Source: Cytobacillus citreus
Lineage (GTDB): Bacteria; Bacillota; Bacilli; Bacillales; Cytobacillaceae
Reading direction: 5' to 3'
Assembly: GCF_018343665.1 (NCBI RefSeq)
Contig: NZ_JAGYPM010000001.1
Coordinates: 779,239 to 843,238 of the forward strand
DNA length: 64,000 bases
Every line of letters begins with the position of its first letter. Within the stretch, counting starts at the first letter, position 1. Below, one piece after another: positions 35,246-45,188 of the stretch. The translations under genes were made by a program, and so were the position numbers. The notes beneath the pieces are model-generated. The model saw only the letters and a list, made by a program, of their open reading frames with translations. It was not told where the DNA came from and did no database searches.

Positions 35246-36364
35246 ATGCAAGAAAATACTCATGCTATGCACCAAAAGGCCGAGGATTTTTTTCCGGTAA
35301 AAGAAGTTGATTATTTAGAGATTTATTCAGGAAATGCTAAACAATCATGCCATTATTTTTGCTCTGCATTTGGATTTAAACCTGTTGCCTATTCAGGTTT
35401 AGAAACTGGTAATCGGGAGACGGTTTCATATGTACTTCAGCAAAGAAAAATTCGCCTTGTCATAACGGGATCTTTAACGGAAAGTAGCAGAGTTGCTTCA
35501 TTTGTGAAAAAGCATGGAGATGGCGTAAAGGATGTAGCTTTAACAGTTGATGATGTAGAGAAAGCATATAATGAAGCAGTATCTAGGGGAGCAATTGAAA
35601 TTGTACCTCCAATTGAAATCAAGGATGAGCATGGAACTGTAAAGAAGGCGGTTATTGGAACATATGGCGATACGATTCACACATTAGTTGAAAGAAATAA
35701 CTATAAAGGTATTTTTATGCCCGGGTATGAACCGTTAGAAATGAATATTCCATTTGAGGACGCTGGCTTTATCGGGATTGATCATGTCGTTGGCAATGTT
35801 GAAAGTATGGAAGAATGGGTTAGTTATTATGCAAATGTAATGGGCTTTAAAGAAATGACGCATTTTACAGATAAGGATATAAGCACGGAATATTCAGCAT
35901 TAATGTCTAAAGTTATGCATAATGGCGGAAGAATAAAATTCCCTATTAATGAGCCAGCAGAAGGAAAACGGAAATCACAAATTGAAGAGTATCTAGACTT
36001 CTATAACGGTCCAGGTGTTCAGCATCTTGCACTATTAACAGAAGATATCGTAAGTACAGTAAGTATTCTGCGTAAAAATGGTGTTGAATTTCTGAATACT
36101 CCTGCCGCATATTATGGTGAAGCGTTAACAGACCGTGTCGGAAAAATTGATGAAGAAATCGAAAAGCTAAAAGAATTAAGTATATTAGTAGATCGAGATG
36201 ATGAAGGCTATTTGCTGCAAATCTTCACAAAGCCAGTTGTGGATCGTCCAACATTATTTATTGAGGTCATTCAGCGTAAAGGTGCGAGAGGATTTGGAGA
36301 AGGAAATTTCAAGGCCTTATTTGAATCGATTGAACGAGAACAAGAAAGGCGAGGAAATCTCTAA
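35246..36364 (+). CDS. hppD: 4-hydroxyphenylpyruvate dioxygenase
   Basis: 372 residues, two vicinal-oxygen-chelate halves. Iron ligands sit in GIDHVVGN, GVQHLALLT and LFIEVIQRKGARGFGEGNF. It converts 4-hydroxyphenylpyruvate to homogentisate. TTAGGAGGAAAAAAG gives a very strong ribosome binding site. First gene of the tyrosine operon, followed after 88 bases by an aminotransferase. Confidence 0.96.
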   Translation: MQENTHAMHQKAEDFFPVKEVDYLEIYSGNAKQSCHYFCSAFGFKPVAYSGLETGNRETVSYVLQQRKIRLVITGSLTESSRVASFVKKHGDGVKDVALTVDDVEKAYNEAVSRGAIEIVPPIEIKDEHGTVKKAVIGTYGDTIHTLVERNNYKGIFMPGYEPLEMNIPFEDAGFIGIDHVVGNVESMEEWVSYYANVMGFKEMTHFTDKDISTEYSALMSKVMHNGGRIKFPINEPAEGKRKSQIEEYLDFYNGPGVQHLALLTEDIVSTVSILRKNGVEFLNTPAAYYGEALTDRVGKIDEEIEKLKELSILVDRDDEGYLLQIFTKPVVDRPTLFIEVIQRKGARGFGEGNFKALFESIEREQERRGNL

Positions 36365-36452
36365 GATTGTTAGAAGAAAAGGATGGGGCAAATGTCCTCA
36401 CTCTTTAAAAATAGCTTGTTAACGTAATCGCAGTAAAACCAGAGGTGTTTAT

Positions 36453-37574
36453 ATGGTTAAAATCCAAACAAAACGTGCAATCGAAGAGATGACATCCTAC
36501 CCGCTTGGGTTCACACCAGAGGAACTAATGAATCAATACCATCTCAAGACGATTCGAAAAATGTCTGATAATGAAAATATTTATGGGTGCTCTCCAAATG
36601 TTAAGGAGTCCATCATTCAAAATATGCAAAAATTATATTTGTATCCTGATGGCAAGACATCCTTATTAATCCAAAAACTATCTGCCTACTATAACCTTAA
36701 TGATGGCCAATTTATTATAGGGAATGGTTCTGAAGAGCTTATACGACTACTAACAAGAGCATTTATAAATCCAGGGGATGAAGCAGTTCTAGCTGATATG
36801 ACCTTCCGGAGATATGAAGCAAATATCGTCATTGAAGGCGGAAAAGCGGTCAAGGTTCCTCTAGCTAATGGGGTTCATGATCTTCCATCCATGTATGAAA
36901 AAATAACGCCACGTACAAAAATGATATTTATCTGTAATCCTAATAATCCAACAGGAACAATCGTGGAAAAGCAAGAGCTGTATCATTTCATAGAAAATGT
37001 TCCAGCAAATATATTAATTGTTTTAGATGAGGCTTACTACGAGTATGTAACGAGCAATGATTATCTCCAATCGGTTCCACTCATTGATAAATATTCCAAT
37101 CTAGTCATATTACGGACTTTTTCAAAAATTTATGGGCTCGCTGGACTGCGAGTAGGTTATGGAATCATGAATTCTGATATTGTGCAAGAGCTTCATAAAG
37201 TAAAGGACGTTTTTAACGTAAATCAATTAGCACAGACAGCAGCAGCTTACGCGCTTGAAAACCAAGATTTTATTCTTGATTGTGCAGAGAAAAATGATAA
37301 AGAAAGAATTTTTGTCTGTGAGTTCTTAGAAAAAAATGGTTTAAATTATTTTCCCTCACAAACAAATTTTGTGTTTATTTATAGTCAATTCCCAGTTGTT
37401 GAGAAATTAATCTCGAGTGGTTTCCTTGTTCGAGAATTGAAATATCATGGATATTCAGATGCCTTTAGAATCACACTTGGCACACGCGAAGATAATAAAG
37501 CCTTTCTTGAAGTAATCAGTCAAATTATTAGTGAAAGAGCGGTGGAAAATGGAAATAACGCCAGGGAATCTTGA
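36453..37574 (+). CDS. HisC-type aromatic aminotransferase
   Basis: 373-residue fold-type I PLP aminotransferase of the histidinol-phosphate/aromatic group. GNGSEELIRLL, CNPNNPTGTIV, DEAYYEYV, the PLP lysine in TFSKIYGLAGLRVGYG, and a C-terminal arginine in FRITLGT. Placed between hppD and the homogentisate genes, it most likely converts tyrosine (and possibly phenylalanine) to the oxoacid rather than serving histidine synthesis. AGAGGTGTTTAT precedes the ATG. Overlaps the next gene by 26 bases. Confidence 0.88.
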   Translation: MVKIQTKRAIEEMTSYPLGFTPEELMNQYHLKTIRKMSDNENIYGCSPNVKESIIQNMQKLYLYPDGKTSLLIQKLSAYYNLNDGQFIIGNGSEELIRLLTRAFINPGDEAVLADMTFRRYEANIVIEGGKAVKVPLANGVHDLPSMYEKITPRTKMIFICNPNNPTGTIVEKQELYHFIENVPANILIVLDEAYYEYVTSNDYLQSVPLIDKYSNLVILRTFSKIYGLAGLRVGYGIMNSDIVQELHKVKDVFNVNQLAQTAAAYALENQDFILDCAEKNDKERIFVCEFLEKNGLNYFPSQTNFVFIYSQFPVVEKLISSGFLVRELKYHGYSDAFRITLGTREDNKAFLEVISQIISERAVENGNNARES

Positions 37575-38160
37575 ATGGAGTGACGCATATAAGCTTTTGG
37601 CTGGTTCAATTTTACCTCGTCCAATTGCATTTGTTACGACAATAGACGCAGCAGGTGTATCGAATGCAGCGCCGTTTAGCTTCTTTACAGCAATATGTGC
37701 GGATCCAATGCTGATTTGTTTTTCACCGATGAGAAGAGGGACAGATGGTCAAAAAAAGGATACTCTTCTTAATATTGAAGCAACAAAAGAATTTGTCATT
37801 AATATAGTCAGTGAGGATATAACTGAAAATATGAATATTTGTGCAGCTGAGTATCCAGCTGAAATTGATGAGCTAGAGATTTCAGGGCTAACAAAGGAAG
37901 AAAGTTCTTTTGTAAAACCTCCGAGAATTAAGGAATCGAAAGTCCACCTTGAATGTAGATTGCACGAGCTCCTTCATTTTGGAGATTATGTTGGTGCAGG
38001 AAGCCTTGTCATCGGCAAGGTTGAACATGTTCATGTCGCTGATGTGCTTTATGAGAATGGGAGAATACTTACTGAAAAGCTAAAACCAGTAGGACGAATG
38101 GCAGGACATATGTATACAAAGGCAATGGCAGAAGTTTTTGAATTAGTGCGAAAAACGTGA
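37549..38160 (+). CDS. Flavin reductase-like FMN-binding protein
   Basis: 203 residues, flavin_reductase-like (PF01613) split-barrel: LAGSILPRPIAFVTTIDAAG, NAAPFSFFTAICADPML and VHLECRLHELLHFGDY. Members supply reduced flavin or act as flavoredoxins. Frequently found in Gram-positive homogentisate operons, with no proven task. I place the start at ATG 37549 (GAGCGGTGG upstream), inside the aminotransferase end. Confidence 0.85.
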   Translation: MEITPGNLEWSDAYKLLAGSILPRPIAFVTTIDAAGVSNAAPFSFFTAICADPMLICFSPMRRGTDGQKKDTLLNIEATKEFVINIVSEDITENMNICAAEYPAEIDELEISGLTKEESSFVKPPRIKESKVHLECRLHELLHFGDYVGAGSLVIGKVEHVHVADVLYENGRILTEKLKPVGRMAGHMYTKAMAEVFELVRKT

Positions 38161-38173
38161 CCAAGGTGATGCT

Positions 38174-39088
38174 ATGAAATTCGTAACTTTTCAAAAGAAT
38201 GACGGGTCGATTCGAGCAGGCTGGATCGTGAATGAACAATATGTTATTGATATGCATGAAGCATCAAATGGAATACTGCCAAAAGATTTACTTTCATTTA
38301 TTGAAAACAATTCATTTTTCATGAATTTTATATCATCATCTCAATTAAATGGAAAGAATGTCTATCCTCTCAAGGATGTTTTACTTAAAGCGCCGCTGCC
38401 GAACCCGAAAAGCTTTAGAGATTTTTATGCTTTTGAAGAGCATGTGAAAACAGCTAGAGAAAATCGTGGTTTAGAAATGATCCCTGAATGGTATGAAATC
38501 CCGGTATTTTACTTTTCAAACCACTTAGCCATAAAAGGACCGTATGAAGCGATAGATAGGCCAGAAAATTGTGAATGGCTTGATTATGAATTGGAGATTG
38601 CCTGCATCATAGGAAAGGAAGGTAAGAATATTAAGGCAGAAAACGCTGAAGATTATATTTTCGGTTACTGTATTTTAAATGACTGGAGTGCAAGAGATAT
38701 ACAAAGAAAAGAAATGAAAGTAGGACTCGGTCCTGCAAAAGGCAAGGATTTTTCCACATCCATAGGACCTTATATCATAACTAAAGATGAATTAGAAGAT
38801 TACCGGATTGAGAATGGCTATGATTTAATGATGACAGCGAAGGTCAATGGCGTCCTTTTATCAGAAGGGAATATGAAGGATCTATACTATTCATTCGGAG
38901 AAATGATAGAACGTGCTTCTGATGGGGTTACATTATATCCAGGTGAAATAATTGGTTCAGGAACGGTAGGAAGTGGATGTATTTTAGAGCTTGGCACAGA
39001 TGTTCATCCCTGGCTTGAATCAGGTGATGAGATAGAATTGGAAATAACAGCGCTCGGAAAATTAGTAAATATGATTAACAGCAAGTGA
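38174..39088 (+). CDS. Fumarylacetoacetate hydrolase family protein
   Basis: 304 residues. The FAH fold is visible with metal ligands in DYELEIACIIGKEG and LNDWSARDIQ, plus GLGPAKGKDFSTSIGPYI and SGTVGSGC. It would split fumarylacetoacetate (or maleylacetoacetate) into fumarate (or maleate) and acetoacetate, closing the homogentisate route. Lies 13 bases after the flavin reductase gene and 9 bases before homogentisate dioxygenase. Confidence 0.92.
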   Translation: MKFVTFQKNDGSIRAGWIVNEQYVIDMHEASNGILPKDLLSFIENNSFFMNFISSSQLNGKNVYPLKDVLLKAPLPNPKSFRDFYAFEEHVKTARENRGLEMIPEWYEIPVFYFSNHLAIKGPYEAIDRPENCEWLDYELEIACIIGKEGKNIKAENAEDYIFGYCILNDWSARDIQRKEMKVGLGPAKGKDFSTSIGPYIITKDELEDYRIENGYDLMMTAKVNGVLLSEGNMKDLYYSFGEMIERASDGVTLYPGEIIGSGTVGSGCILELGTDVHPWLESGDEIELEITALGKLVNMINSK

Positions 39089-39097
39089 GGTGGAAAA

Positions 39098-40249
39098 ATG
39101 TTTTACCGGAAAATGGGGGAAATTCCTCATAAGCGTCATACGATGTTTAATAAAGAGGATGGTTCACTTTATCGTGAGCAAGTGATGGGAACGAAGGGGT
39201 TTTCTGGGACACAGTCGATTTTATATCATCATTATATGCCAACCGAAGTGTCTCAAAGTCAATTAATTGGTAAATACTTGCCAGAATACGAAGATCAAGA
39301 TAGCCTAAATCATCGTCATCTTATGACAGATAAAATTGAGAAAAAAGGCAATGCGCTTTACGCTAGAGAATATTTATTAGGAAATGATGATTTACTAATT
39401 GGAACAATGAAAATAAATGAAGAAATGGAAAGCTATTACCGTAATGGTGATGGCGATGAAATGCTTTACATTCATTACGGTACTGGGAAAATCGAAACAA
39501 TGTTCGGTACGATTACGTATCATCCTGGGGATTATGTGATTATCCCGATCGGTACAATATACAGGGTGATTCCGGATGATAGTGAAATTTCAAAAGTATT
39601 ATTTATTGAATCATTTAGCCAAATAACTACTCCTAAAAGATATAGGAATGAGTATGGACAATTATTAGAGCATAGTCCATTTTGTGAAAGGGATATTCGC
39701 GGACCTGAGAAATTAGAAACATTTGATGAAAAGGGAGAATTTAAGGTTATTACAAAGACGAGGGGATATCTGCATTCTCATGTGCTGAATCATCACCCTT
39801 TAGATGTGATAGGCTGGGATGGCTATTTATATCCATGGGTTTTCAATATTAAAGATTTTGAGCCGATCACAGGGAGAGTTCATCAGCCACCTCCAGTTCA
39901 TCAAACATTTGAAGGTCATAATTTCGTAGTTTGCTCCTTCGTTCCAAGACTATTCGATTATCATCCAGAAGCGATACCTGCTCCATATTATCATAGCAAT
40001 GTGAATAGTGATGAACTTCTTTATTATGTTGAAGGGAATTTTATGAGTAGGAAGGGTATTAATAAAGAATCCATTACTCTTCATCCGAGCGGTATTCCAC
40101 ATGGTCCTCATCCGGGAACGACAGAAGCTAGCATAGGGAGAAAGGAAACACTTGAGCTCGCGGTCATGATTGATACGTTTAGACCGTTGAAAATCGTTAA
40201 GCAGGCAAAAGCAATTGAGGACGGTAATTATATGTTTACGTGGGTGTAA
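39098..40249 (+). CDS. hmgA: Homogentisate 1,2-dioxygenase
   Basis: 383 residues, cupin-type Fe(II) dioxygenase that opens the ring of homogentisate to maleylacetoacetate. YHPGDYVIIPIGTIYR, GWDGYLYPWVFNIKDFEP, HQTFEGHNFVVCSFVPRLFD and HPSGIPHGPHPG contain the family motifs and iron ligands. Somewhat shorter than the about 430-residue proteobacterial enzymes, as usual in Gram-positives. Last gene of the operon. No glutathione-dependent maleylacetoacetate isomerase is present. Confidence 0.94.
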   Translation: MFYRKMGEIPHKRHTMFNKEDGSLYREQVMGTKGFSGTQSILYHHYMPTEVSQSQLIGKYLPEYEDQDSLNHRHLMTDKIEKKGNALYAREYLLGNDDLLIGTMKINEEMESYYRNGDGDEMLYIHYGTGKIETMFGTITYHPGDYVIIPIGTIYRVIPDDSEISKVLFIESFSQITTPKRYRNEYGQLLEHSPFCERDIRGPEKLETFDEKGEFKVITKTRGYLHSHVLNHHPLDVIGWDGYLYPWVFNIKDFEPITGRVHQPPPVHQTFEGHNFVVCSFVPRLFDYHPEAIPAPYYHSNVNSDELLYYVEGNFMSRKGINKESITLHPSGIPHGPHPGTTEASIGRKETLELAVMIDTFRPLKIVKQAKAIEDGNYMFTWV

Positions 40250-40281
40250 GCATTTTTAAGTAAAGTTTTGGTTAAGAATAA

Positions 40282-40352
40282 TGCCTGTAGGGTAAGCAAT
40301 CAGAAAATGATCCAGACAACAGATCAAAATTCTGATACATATCCCACAGGCA
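40282..40352. terminator. Extended imperfect hairpin between hmgA and degV
   Basis: TGCCTGT...ACAGGCA, GGG/CCC, ATCAGAA/TTCTGAT and TGATC/GATCA pair in register across 71 bases, with small bulges. It lies between convergent operons. There is no canonical T tract, so terminator function is inferred from position. Confidence 0.5.
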
Positions 40353-40397
40353 ATTTCAATTAAATATTGGAATTGATTCTTTAAGAGAAAAGTATTA

Positions 40398-41249
40398 CTA
40401 CTCATTATGCCACAGCGTAGCAAGCGTACCTTCTCCAGAATGAACAGCGATAGTAGAGCTAATTTCACCGATAAAAATATCAAGTTTAGGAAAAAGTGCT
40501 TTAATCTCGGATCCCAGTTCCTTTGCTTTATCTTGAACATTTCCATGCAAAATTTGCACTTGAGAAATGGAATGTTTTTTATATGCTTCCCCTAGTAACT
40601 CTAACATACGCTTAACTGCTTTTTTCTCAGAACGTACTTTATCAAAAAGTTCAAACTCACCATTATTGTTAACTCTGATAATCGGTTTTATTTTTAAAAG
40701 ACTACCAAGTAAGTAAGCGGTTCCTGACATTCTTCCGCCTTTGTAAAATTGATCCAGGCTTCCTAATAATATATAATTCTCTGATTTGGCTGCATCTTCC
40801 TGAAGGAATTGAGCAATTTCATTACTAGGCAATCCTTTTTTAGCTAAATCCATACCTTTTTTTATTAGAGTTGTAATCGCATAGGACATTGATTTAGAAT
40901 CGACTGCTTCAACTGGAAAATCTGCGAGTTTAGCACCAGATAGACAGCTATTAATCGTCCCGCTTAATTTACCAGAAATATGTACAGCGATAGCAGAATC
41001 ATATTTTCCTTTTAATTGTTCAAAAAGTTCAGCAAATCGACCCGCAGATGGCTGTGAGGTTTTCGGAATTTCCTTTGATTTAACGATTCGGTTATATAAT
41101 TGATCTGTATTTAAATCTATTCCATCTTCAAATGTTTCGTCATCAAATGTAATGGACAATGGAATAACATACACATCAGGATGTTTTATAAATTCATCTG
41201 TAATATAGGCAGTACTGTCAGTAATCCAGGCAATCTTCTTTTCAGTCAT
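40398..41249 (-). CDS. DegV family fatty-acid-binding protein
   Basis: 283 residues of the DegV/FakB fold: WITDSTAYIT at the N-terminus, IPLSITFDD, the TSQPSAGRF motif and HISGKLSGT, which together bind the fatty acid carboxylate. FakB proteins present exogenous fatty acids to FakA kinase. ATG 41249 and TTG 41252 are adjacent possible starts after AAAGGA. Monocistronic, convergent with the tyrosine operon. Confidence 0.92.
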   Translation of the reverse strand: MTEKKIAWITDSTAYITDEFIKHPDVYVIPLSITFDDETFEDGIDLNTDQLYNRIVKSKEIPKTSQPSAGRFAELFEQLKGKYDSAIAVHISGKLSGTINSCLSGAKLADFPVEAVDSKSMSYAITTLIKKGMDLAKKGLPSNEIAQFLQEDAAKSENYILLGSLDQFYKGGRMSGTAYLLGSLLKIKPIIRVNNNGEFELFDKVRSEKKAVKRMLELLGEAYKKHSISQVQILHGNVQDKAKELGSEIKALFPKLDIFIGEISSTIAVHSGEGTLATLWHNE

Positions 41250-41361
41250 CAAGTTAGTTAGTCCTTTATAAATATTTACCCGCTAAAAAGGTTTGCCAAT
41301 AAAAGAAAACAATGCTTTCTCTTATCAATATTTATTAATTTTTAATCTTCCGGGCTTTTTC

Positions 41362-41387
41362 ATTATACACTATTGGAACCGTTTGCA
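41362..41387 (-). promoter_or_regulatory. degV promoter -10 with cre-like box
   Basis: Minus-strand TATAAT (41367-41362). TGGAACCGTTTGCA (41374-41387) matches the cre consensus at 12 of 14 positions and lies between the -10 and -35 regions. Tentative. Confidence 0.35.
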
Positions 41388-41439
41388 CGAGTTTTATTCA
41401 ATGTTCATATATTGGTCACATTTAAAAAGTATTGTAAAA

Positions 41440-41474
41440 AATCCAATTAAAAACCCTCTACGCAGTAGAGGGTT
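41440..41474 (-). terminator. Terminator of the ABC-F gene
   Basis: AACCCTCTAC / GTAGAGGGTT stem around GCA; read on the minus strand it is followed by a T-rich run. Confidence 0.85.
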
Positions 41475-41496
41475 AGTGTATGAAAAACAAATTAAG

Positions 41497-43047
41497 TTAC
41501 AGTTGCTGCGACCATTCTTCGACATTCCAAATCTTTGTTACCCAGTCTTCATAAAAGTCTGGTTCGTGACAAACTAAAACTATTGTACCTTTATACGCTT
41601 TTAACGCACGCTTTAGTTCTTCCTTTGCCACAACATCAAGGTGATTGGTCGGTTCATCAAATAATATCCAGTTACTTTCATACATCATTAATTTACATAA
41701 GCGAACTTTAGCTTGTTCTCCACCACTCAATTGATTCAATGGGCGTGAAATATGCTCATTCTTCAGCCCGCATCTTGCTAGTGCTGCTCGTACCTGGTGC
41801 TGATCCATGGAAGGGAACTCATTCCAAACATCATCGATCGGTGTAATATTTCCTGCTTTTACTTCTTGTTCAAAATAAGAAGGGAAGAGGAAATCGCCGC
41901 GTTCAACTTTACCGTTGATTGGTTTGATTTTTCCAAGCATTGTCTTTAGAAGAGTAGATTTACCGACACCGTTACATCCGACAATCGCAATTTTTTCTCC
42001 ACGTTCTATTGATATCGACATTTTAGGTAATAGAGCATGGGTATAACCAATTTCGAAATCATTTCCTTCAAAAACATAGCGGCTGCTGCCACGGGATTCT
42101 TTGAATTCAAACGTTGGTTTCACAGCTGTTTCTGGACGGTCAATTCTTTCCATGCGATCGAGCTGCTTCTGGCGGCTTTTTGCCCGGCCTGTTGTCGAAT
42201 AGCGAGCTTTATTCTTCGCTATGAAATCTTCCTGCTTTTTTATGAATTCTTTTTGCTTTTCATAGGCGTTTATATGCTGGTTTTTATTGATTTCAGCTAA
42301 TTCAAGAAATTTATCATAGCTTGCCGTATAACGTGTCAGTTTTGAAAATTCTAAATGGAAGATCGTGTTAGAAACCTGATTCATAAATTCTGTATCATGA
42401 GAGATAAGAATGAATGCATACGGATATTCTTTCAAATAGTTTGTCAGCCAGCGAATATGCTCGACATCTAAATAGTTTGTTGGCTCATCCAATAGTAAAA
42501 CTTGAGGCTGTTCGAGAAGCAGCTTTGCTAATAATACTTTCGTACGCTGGCCGCCGCTTAGTGCAGAAACATCACGGTCTAAGCCGATGGCATCTAATCC
42601 AAGTCCTCGTGCAGCTTCTTCAATTTTGATATCTAGAGAATAGAAGCCTCCTGAATCAAGGCGATCCTGGATTTTTCCCATTTCATCAAGTAAATCTTCT
42701 AATTCTTCTGGTGTTGCGTCTGCCATTTTTGCCGTTACTTCGTTTAATGCCTTTTCCTGTTCAAAAAGAGGAAGAAACGCATCTTTGAGGACATCTCTCA
42801 TCGTTTTTCCTGGTGTTAAAACGGTATGCTGATCAAGATACCCATAATAAACACTAGGGGTCCATTCGACACGGCCAGTATCATGAATCAGCTGTCCTGT
42901 GATAATATTCATTAAGGTCGATTTCCCAACACCGTTTGCACCGACAAGTCCTACATGATCCTCTGCTAGCAGCCGGAAAGATACATCTTTAAACAATGTG
43001 CGGTCACCAAATGTATGGCTTAAATTTTCTACATTTAATAAACTCAT
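41497..43047 (-). CDS. yfmM: ABC-F family ATPase, YfmM-like
   Basis: 516 residues with two ATP-binding domains and no membrane segment. Walker A GANGVGKST and GCNGVGKST, signatures LSGGQRTKVLL and LSGGEQAKVRL, Walker B LLLDEPTNYLD and LFDEPTNHLD, with a charged inter-domain linker around residues 240-320. ABC-F proteins act on the ribosome, either as translation factors or as antibiotic-resistance proteins; this resembles the housekeeping YfmM/YkpA type. Monocistronic. Confidence 0.9.
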   Translation of the reverse strand: MSLLNVENLSHTFGDRTLFKDVSFRLLAEDHVGLVGANGVGKSTLMNIITGQLIHDTGRVEWTPSVYYGYLDQHTVLTPGKTMRDVLKDAFLPLFEQEKALNEVTAKMADATPEELEDLLDEMGKIQDRLDSGGFYSLDIKIEEAARGLGLDAIGLDRDVSALSGGQRTKVLLAKLLLEQPQVLLLDEPTNYLDVEHIRWLTNYLKEYPYAFILISHDTEFMNQVSNTIFHLEFSKLTRYTASYDKFLELAEINKNQHINAYEKQKEFIKKQEDFIAKNKARYSTTGRAKSRQKQLDRMERIDRPETAVKPTFEFKESRGSSRYVFEGNDFEIGYTHALLPKMSISIERGEKIAIVGCNGVGKSTLLKTMLGKIKPINGKVERGDFLFPSYFEQEVKAGNITPIDDVWNEFPSMDQHQVRAALARCGLKNEHISRPLNQLSGGEQAKVRLCKLMMYESNWILFDEPTNHLDVVAKEELKRALKAYKGTIVLVCHEPDFYEDWVTKIWNVEEWSQQL

Positions 43048-43202
43048 AATATAAAATCCTCACTTTTTCAAAAGTAATCCATTTTTACATCATACAAGAT
43101 TTTTTCCCATAAAACTAGATTTTCCTAAGGTATATTGATGGAAATTGTATGGATAAATAATTAGTGCAACAATGGCATACTTTCTATGATTAAATCTAGT
43201 AA

Positions 43203-43243
43203 GAAAAAAAACGAAAGGGTACCCGTTTAATACGGATACCCTT
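43203..43243 (-). terminator. Terminator of katA
   Basis: AAGGGTA-CCCGT pairs with ACGG-ATACCCTT; the minus strand continues with CGTTTTTTTT. Confidence 0.85.
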
Positions 43244-43294
43244 AATGATGAAATGAGAATTTTATTAAATTAAGAGAATTAAAATATGATTCTA

Positions 43295-44752
43295 TTATTT
43301 TACTTCCTGTGGTACTGCCAAACCAAGCCCCTCTGCCACTTTTGTCCCATATTCTGGGTCAGCTTTAAAGAAGTGTTGTATTTGGCGAAGCTTTATATCA
43401 TCTCTTTCTACTGGTTTCATGGCACCGACGATATTATCGACAAGGCGAGCACGTTCTTCTTGAGACATTAAGCGGTATAGGTCACCTGCTTGAGTATAGT
43501 GATCATTGTGATCATAAGCTACGCTTTCTGCTATACCAGATACTTGATATGCAGCTTGTTTTTGTTCAGGCACTTCAGTTGGACCTCCAAAGCTGTTTGG
43601 CTCGTAGTAAACGGTACCCCCGCCATTGCTATCAAAGCGCATTTGGCCATCGCGTTGATAATTATTAACTTCATTTTTCGGACGGTTGATTGGAAGTGCT
43701 TGATGATTGGCGCCGACACGGTAACGGTGTGCATCATGGTATGCAAATAGGCGGCCTTGAAGCATTTTATCTGGTGAAACATCGATTCCAGAGACAAGTG
43801 TTCCAGGTGAGAATGTTGCCTGCTCGACTTCAGCAAAATAGTTTTCTGGATTTCTATTTAATACCATTTTACCGACTTCAATTAATGGATAGTCTTTATG
43901 TGACCATACTTTTGTAACATCAAATGGATCAAATCGATAAGTATTCGCATCCTCTAATGGCATGATTTGAACCTTTAATGTCCATGATGGATATTCCCCA
44001 TTTTCAATAGCATTAAATAAATCTTCAGTATGATAATCTGGGTTTTCTCCAGCAAGCTTCGCTGCAAGATTTACATCCATATTTTTAACACCTTGATCTG
44101 TAATAAAGTGATATTTCACCCAAACCCCTTCGCCGTCTTTGTTTGTCCATTTGAACGTATGGCTTCCGTAGCCATTCATATGTCTTAATGTAGCTGGAAT
44201 TCCGCGATCGCCCATTAAGTATGTTACTTGGTGTAATGATTCAGGAGATAAAGACCAGAAATCCCAAACAGCTGTAGGATTCTTTAGATGAGTCTTAGGA
44301 TCTCTCTTTTGGGTATGAATGAAATCAGGGAATTTAATTGCATCACGAATGAAGAAAATAGGTGTGTTGTTGCCTACTAAATCATAATTTCCTTCCTCTG
44401 TATAAAACTTCACTGCGAACCCACGAGGGTCACGGACTGTATCTGCTGAACCAAGCTCACCAGCAACTGTAGAGAGACGGATAAACATAGGAGTGCGTTT
44501 ACCCACTTCAGATAAAAAATCAGCTTTCGTATATTTTGTAAGATCATTTGTTACTTCGAAATAACCGTGTGCTCCTGCGCCTTTCGCATGAACAACACGC
44601 TCAGGTACGCGTTCGCGATTAAAATGAGCTAATTTCTCAAGCATGTGCACATCTTGAATTAAAGTTGGACCACGTGAACCAGCTGTCATTGAGTTTTGGT
44701 TGTCTCCTACAGGAGCACCCCAGTTTGTAGTTAGTTTATTGTTTGTTGTCAT
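43295..44752 (-). CDS. katA: Catalase (clade 3, KatA-like)
   Basis: 485 residues, small-subunit haem catalase that dismutates hydrogen peroxide in the cytosol. Distal histidine in [33 protein letters not shown], and the proximal haem tyrosine in [17 protein letters not shown] 44752 has GAGGTGA 7 bases upstream on the minus strand; a TTG precedes it directly. In Bacillus katA is normally controlled by PerR. Followed by a strong terminator. Confidence 0.96.
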   Translation of the reverse strand: MTTNNKLTTNWGAPVGDNQNSMTAGSRGPTLIQDVHMLEKLAHFNRERVPERVVHAKGAGAHGYFEVTNDLTKYTKADFLSEVGKRTPMFIRLSTVAGELGSADTVRDPRGFAVKFYTEEGNYDLVGNNTPIFFIRDAIKFPDFIHTQKRDPKTHLKNPTAVWDFWSLSPESLHQVTYLMGDRGIPATLRHMNGYGSHTFKWTNKDGEGVWVKYHFITDQGVKNMDVNLAAKLAGENPDYHTEDLFNAIENGEYPSWTLKVQIMPLEDANTYRFDPFDVTKVWSHKDYPLIEVGKMVLNRNPENYFAEVEQATFSPGTLVSGIDVSPDKMLQGRLFAYHDAHRYRVGANHQALPINRPKNEVNNYQRDGQMRFDSNGGGTVYYEPNSFGGPTEVPEQKQAAYQVSGIAESVAYDHNDHYTQAGDLYRLMSQEERARLVDNIVGAMKPVERDDIKLRQIQHFFKADPEYGTKVAEGLGLAVPQEVK

Positions 44753-44831
44753 CAATCATTCACCTCATTAAATTAATTGAAATAATTCTTAATTACAATG
44801 ATAACATTTCTCAATAAAAAATCAATACTTA

Positions 44832-44847
44832 TTAAAAATAATTCTAA
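44832..44847 (-). promoter_or_regulatory. Possible PerR box upstream of katA
   Basis: Minus-strand TTAGAATTATTTTTAA resembles the PerR consensus TTATAATNATTATAA (about 12 of 15 positions). The region is very AT-rich, so chance similarity is likely. The 436-base gap 44753-45188 otherwise shows only promoter-type sequence. Confidence 0.3.
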
Positions 44848-45188
44848 ATAAAAAATAAGTATTAATTATGTAATAAAAAAATAACACTAATATATCTATA
44901 TTTTTAAATGTGGACAAAAGAACTAAAAGAAAAAAATAGTGATTTAAGTCTGAACTTCATGAAATTCATTCATATTTTTTATGAACGAAAATGGGTAAAC
45001 TACGATAAAATATTTTTTGAAAAATTTTCTGAAAACTGTCCGCTATATATGTACAATAATAAAAAATATGTTAAAGTAATACGTAAGAATTACTTATATA
45101 TCAATGTTATTAATGTCCTTCTTGTAAATACAATTGTATTTTAGGAGGTGACAATTTGGAAGATTTTTATCGAAATGGAGGATTAATT

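Noticed and set aside
36453..37574. Histidinol-phosphate aminotransferase of histidine synthesis
   Set aside because: Sequence family fits, but there are no his genes here and it is embedded in the tyrosine degradation operon.
44908..45144. 78-codon open frame upstream of kbl
   Set aside because: Very AT-rich, no ribosome binding site, odd composition (Asn/Lys/Tyr/Ile) and it occupies the shared promoter space of katA and kbl.
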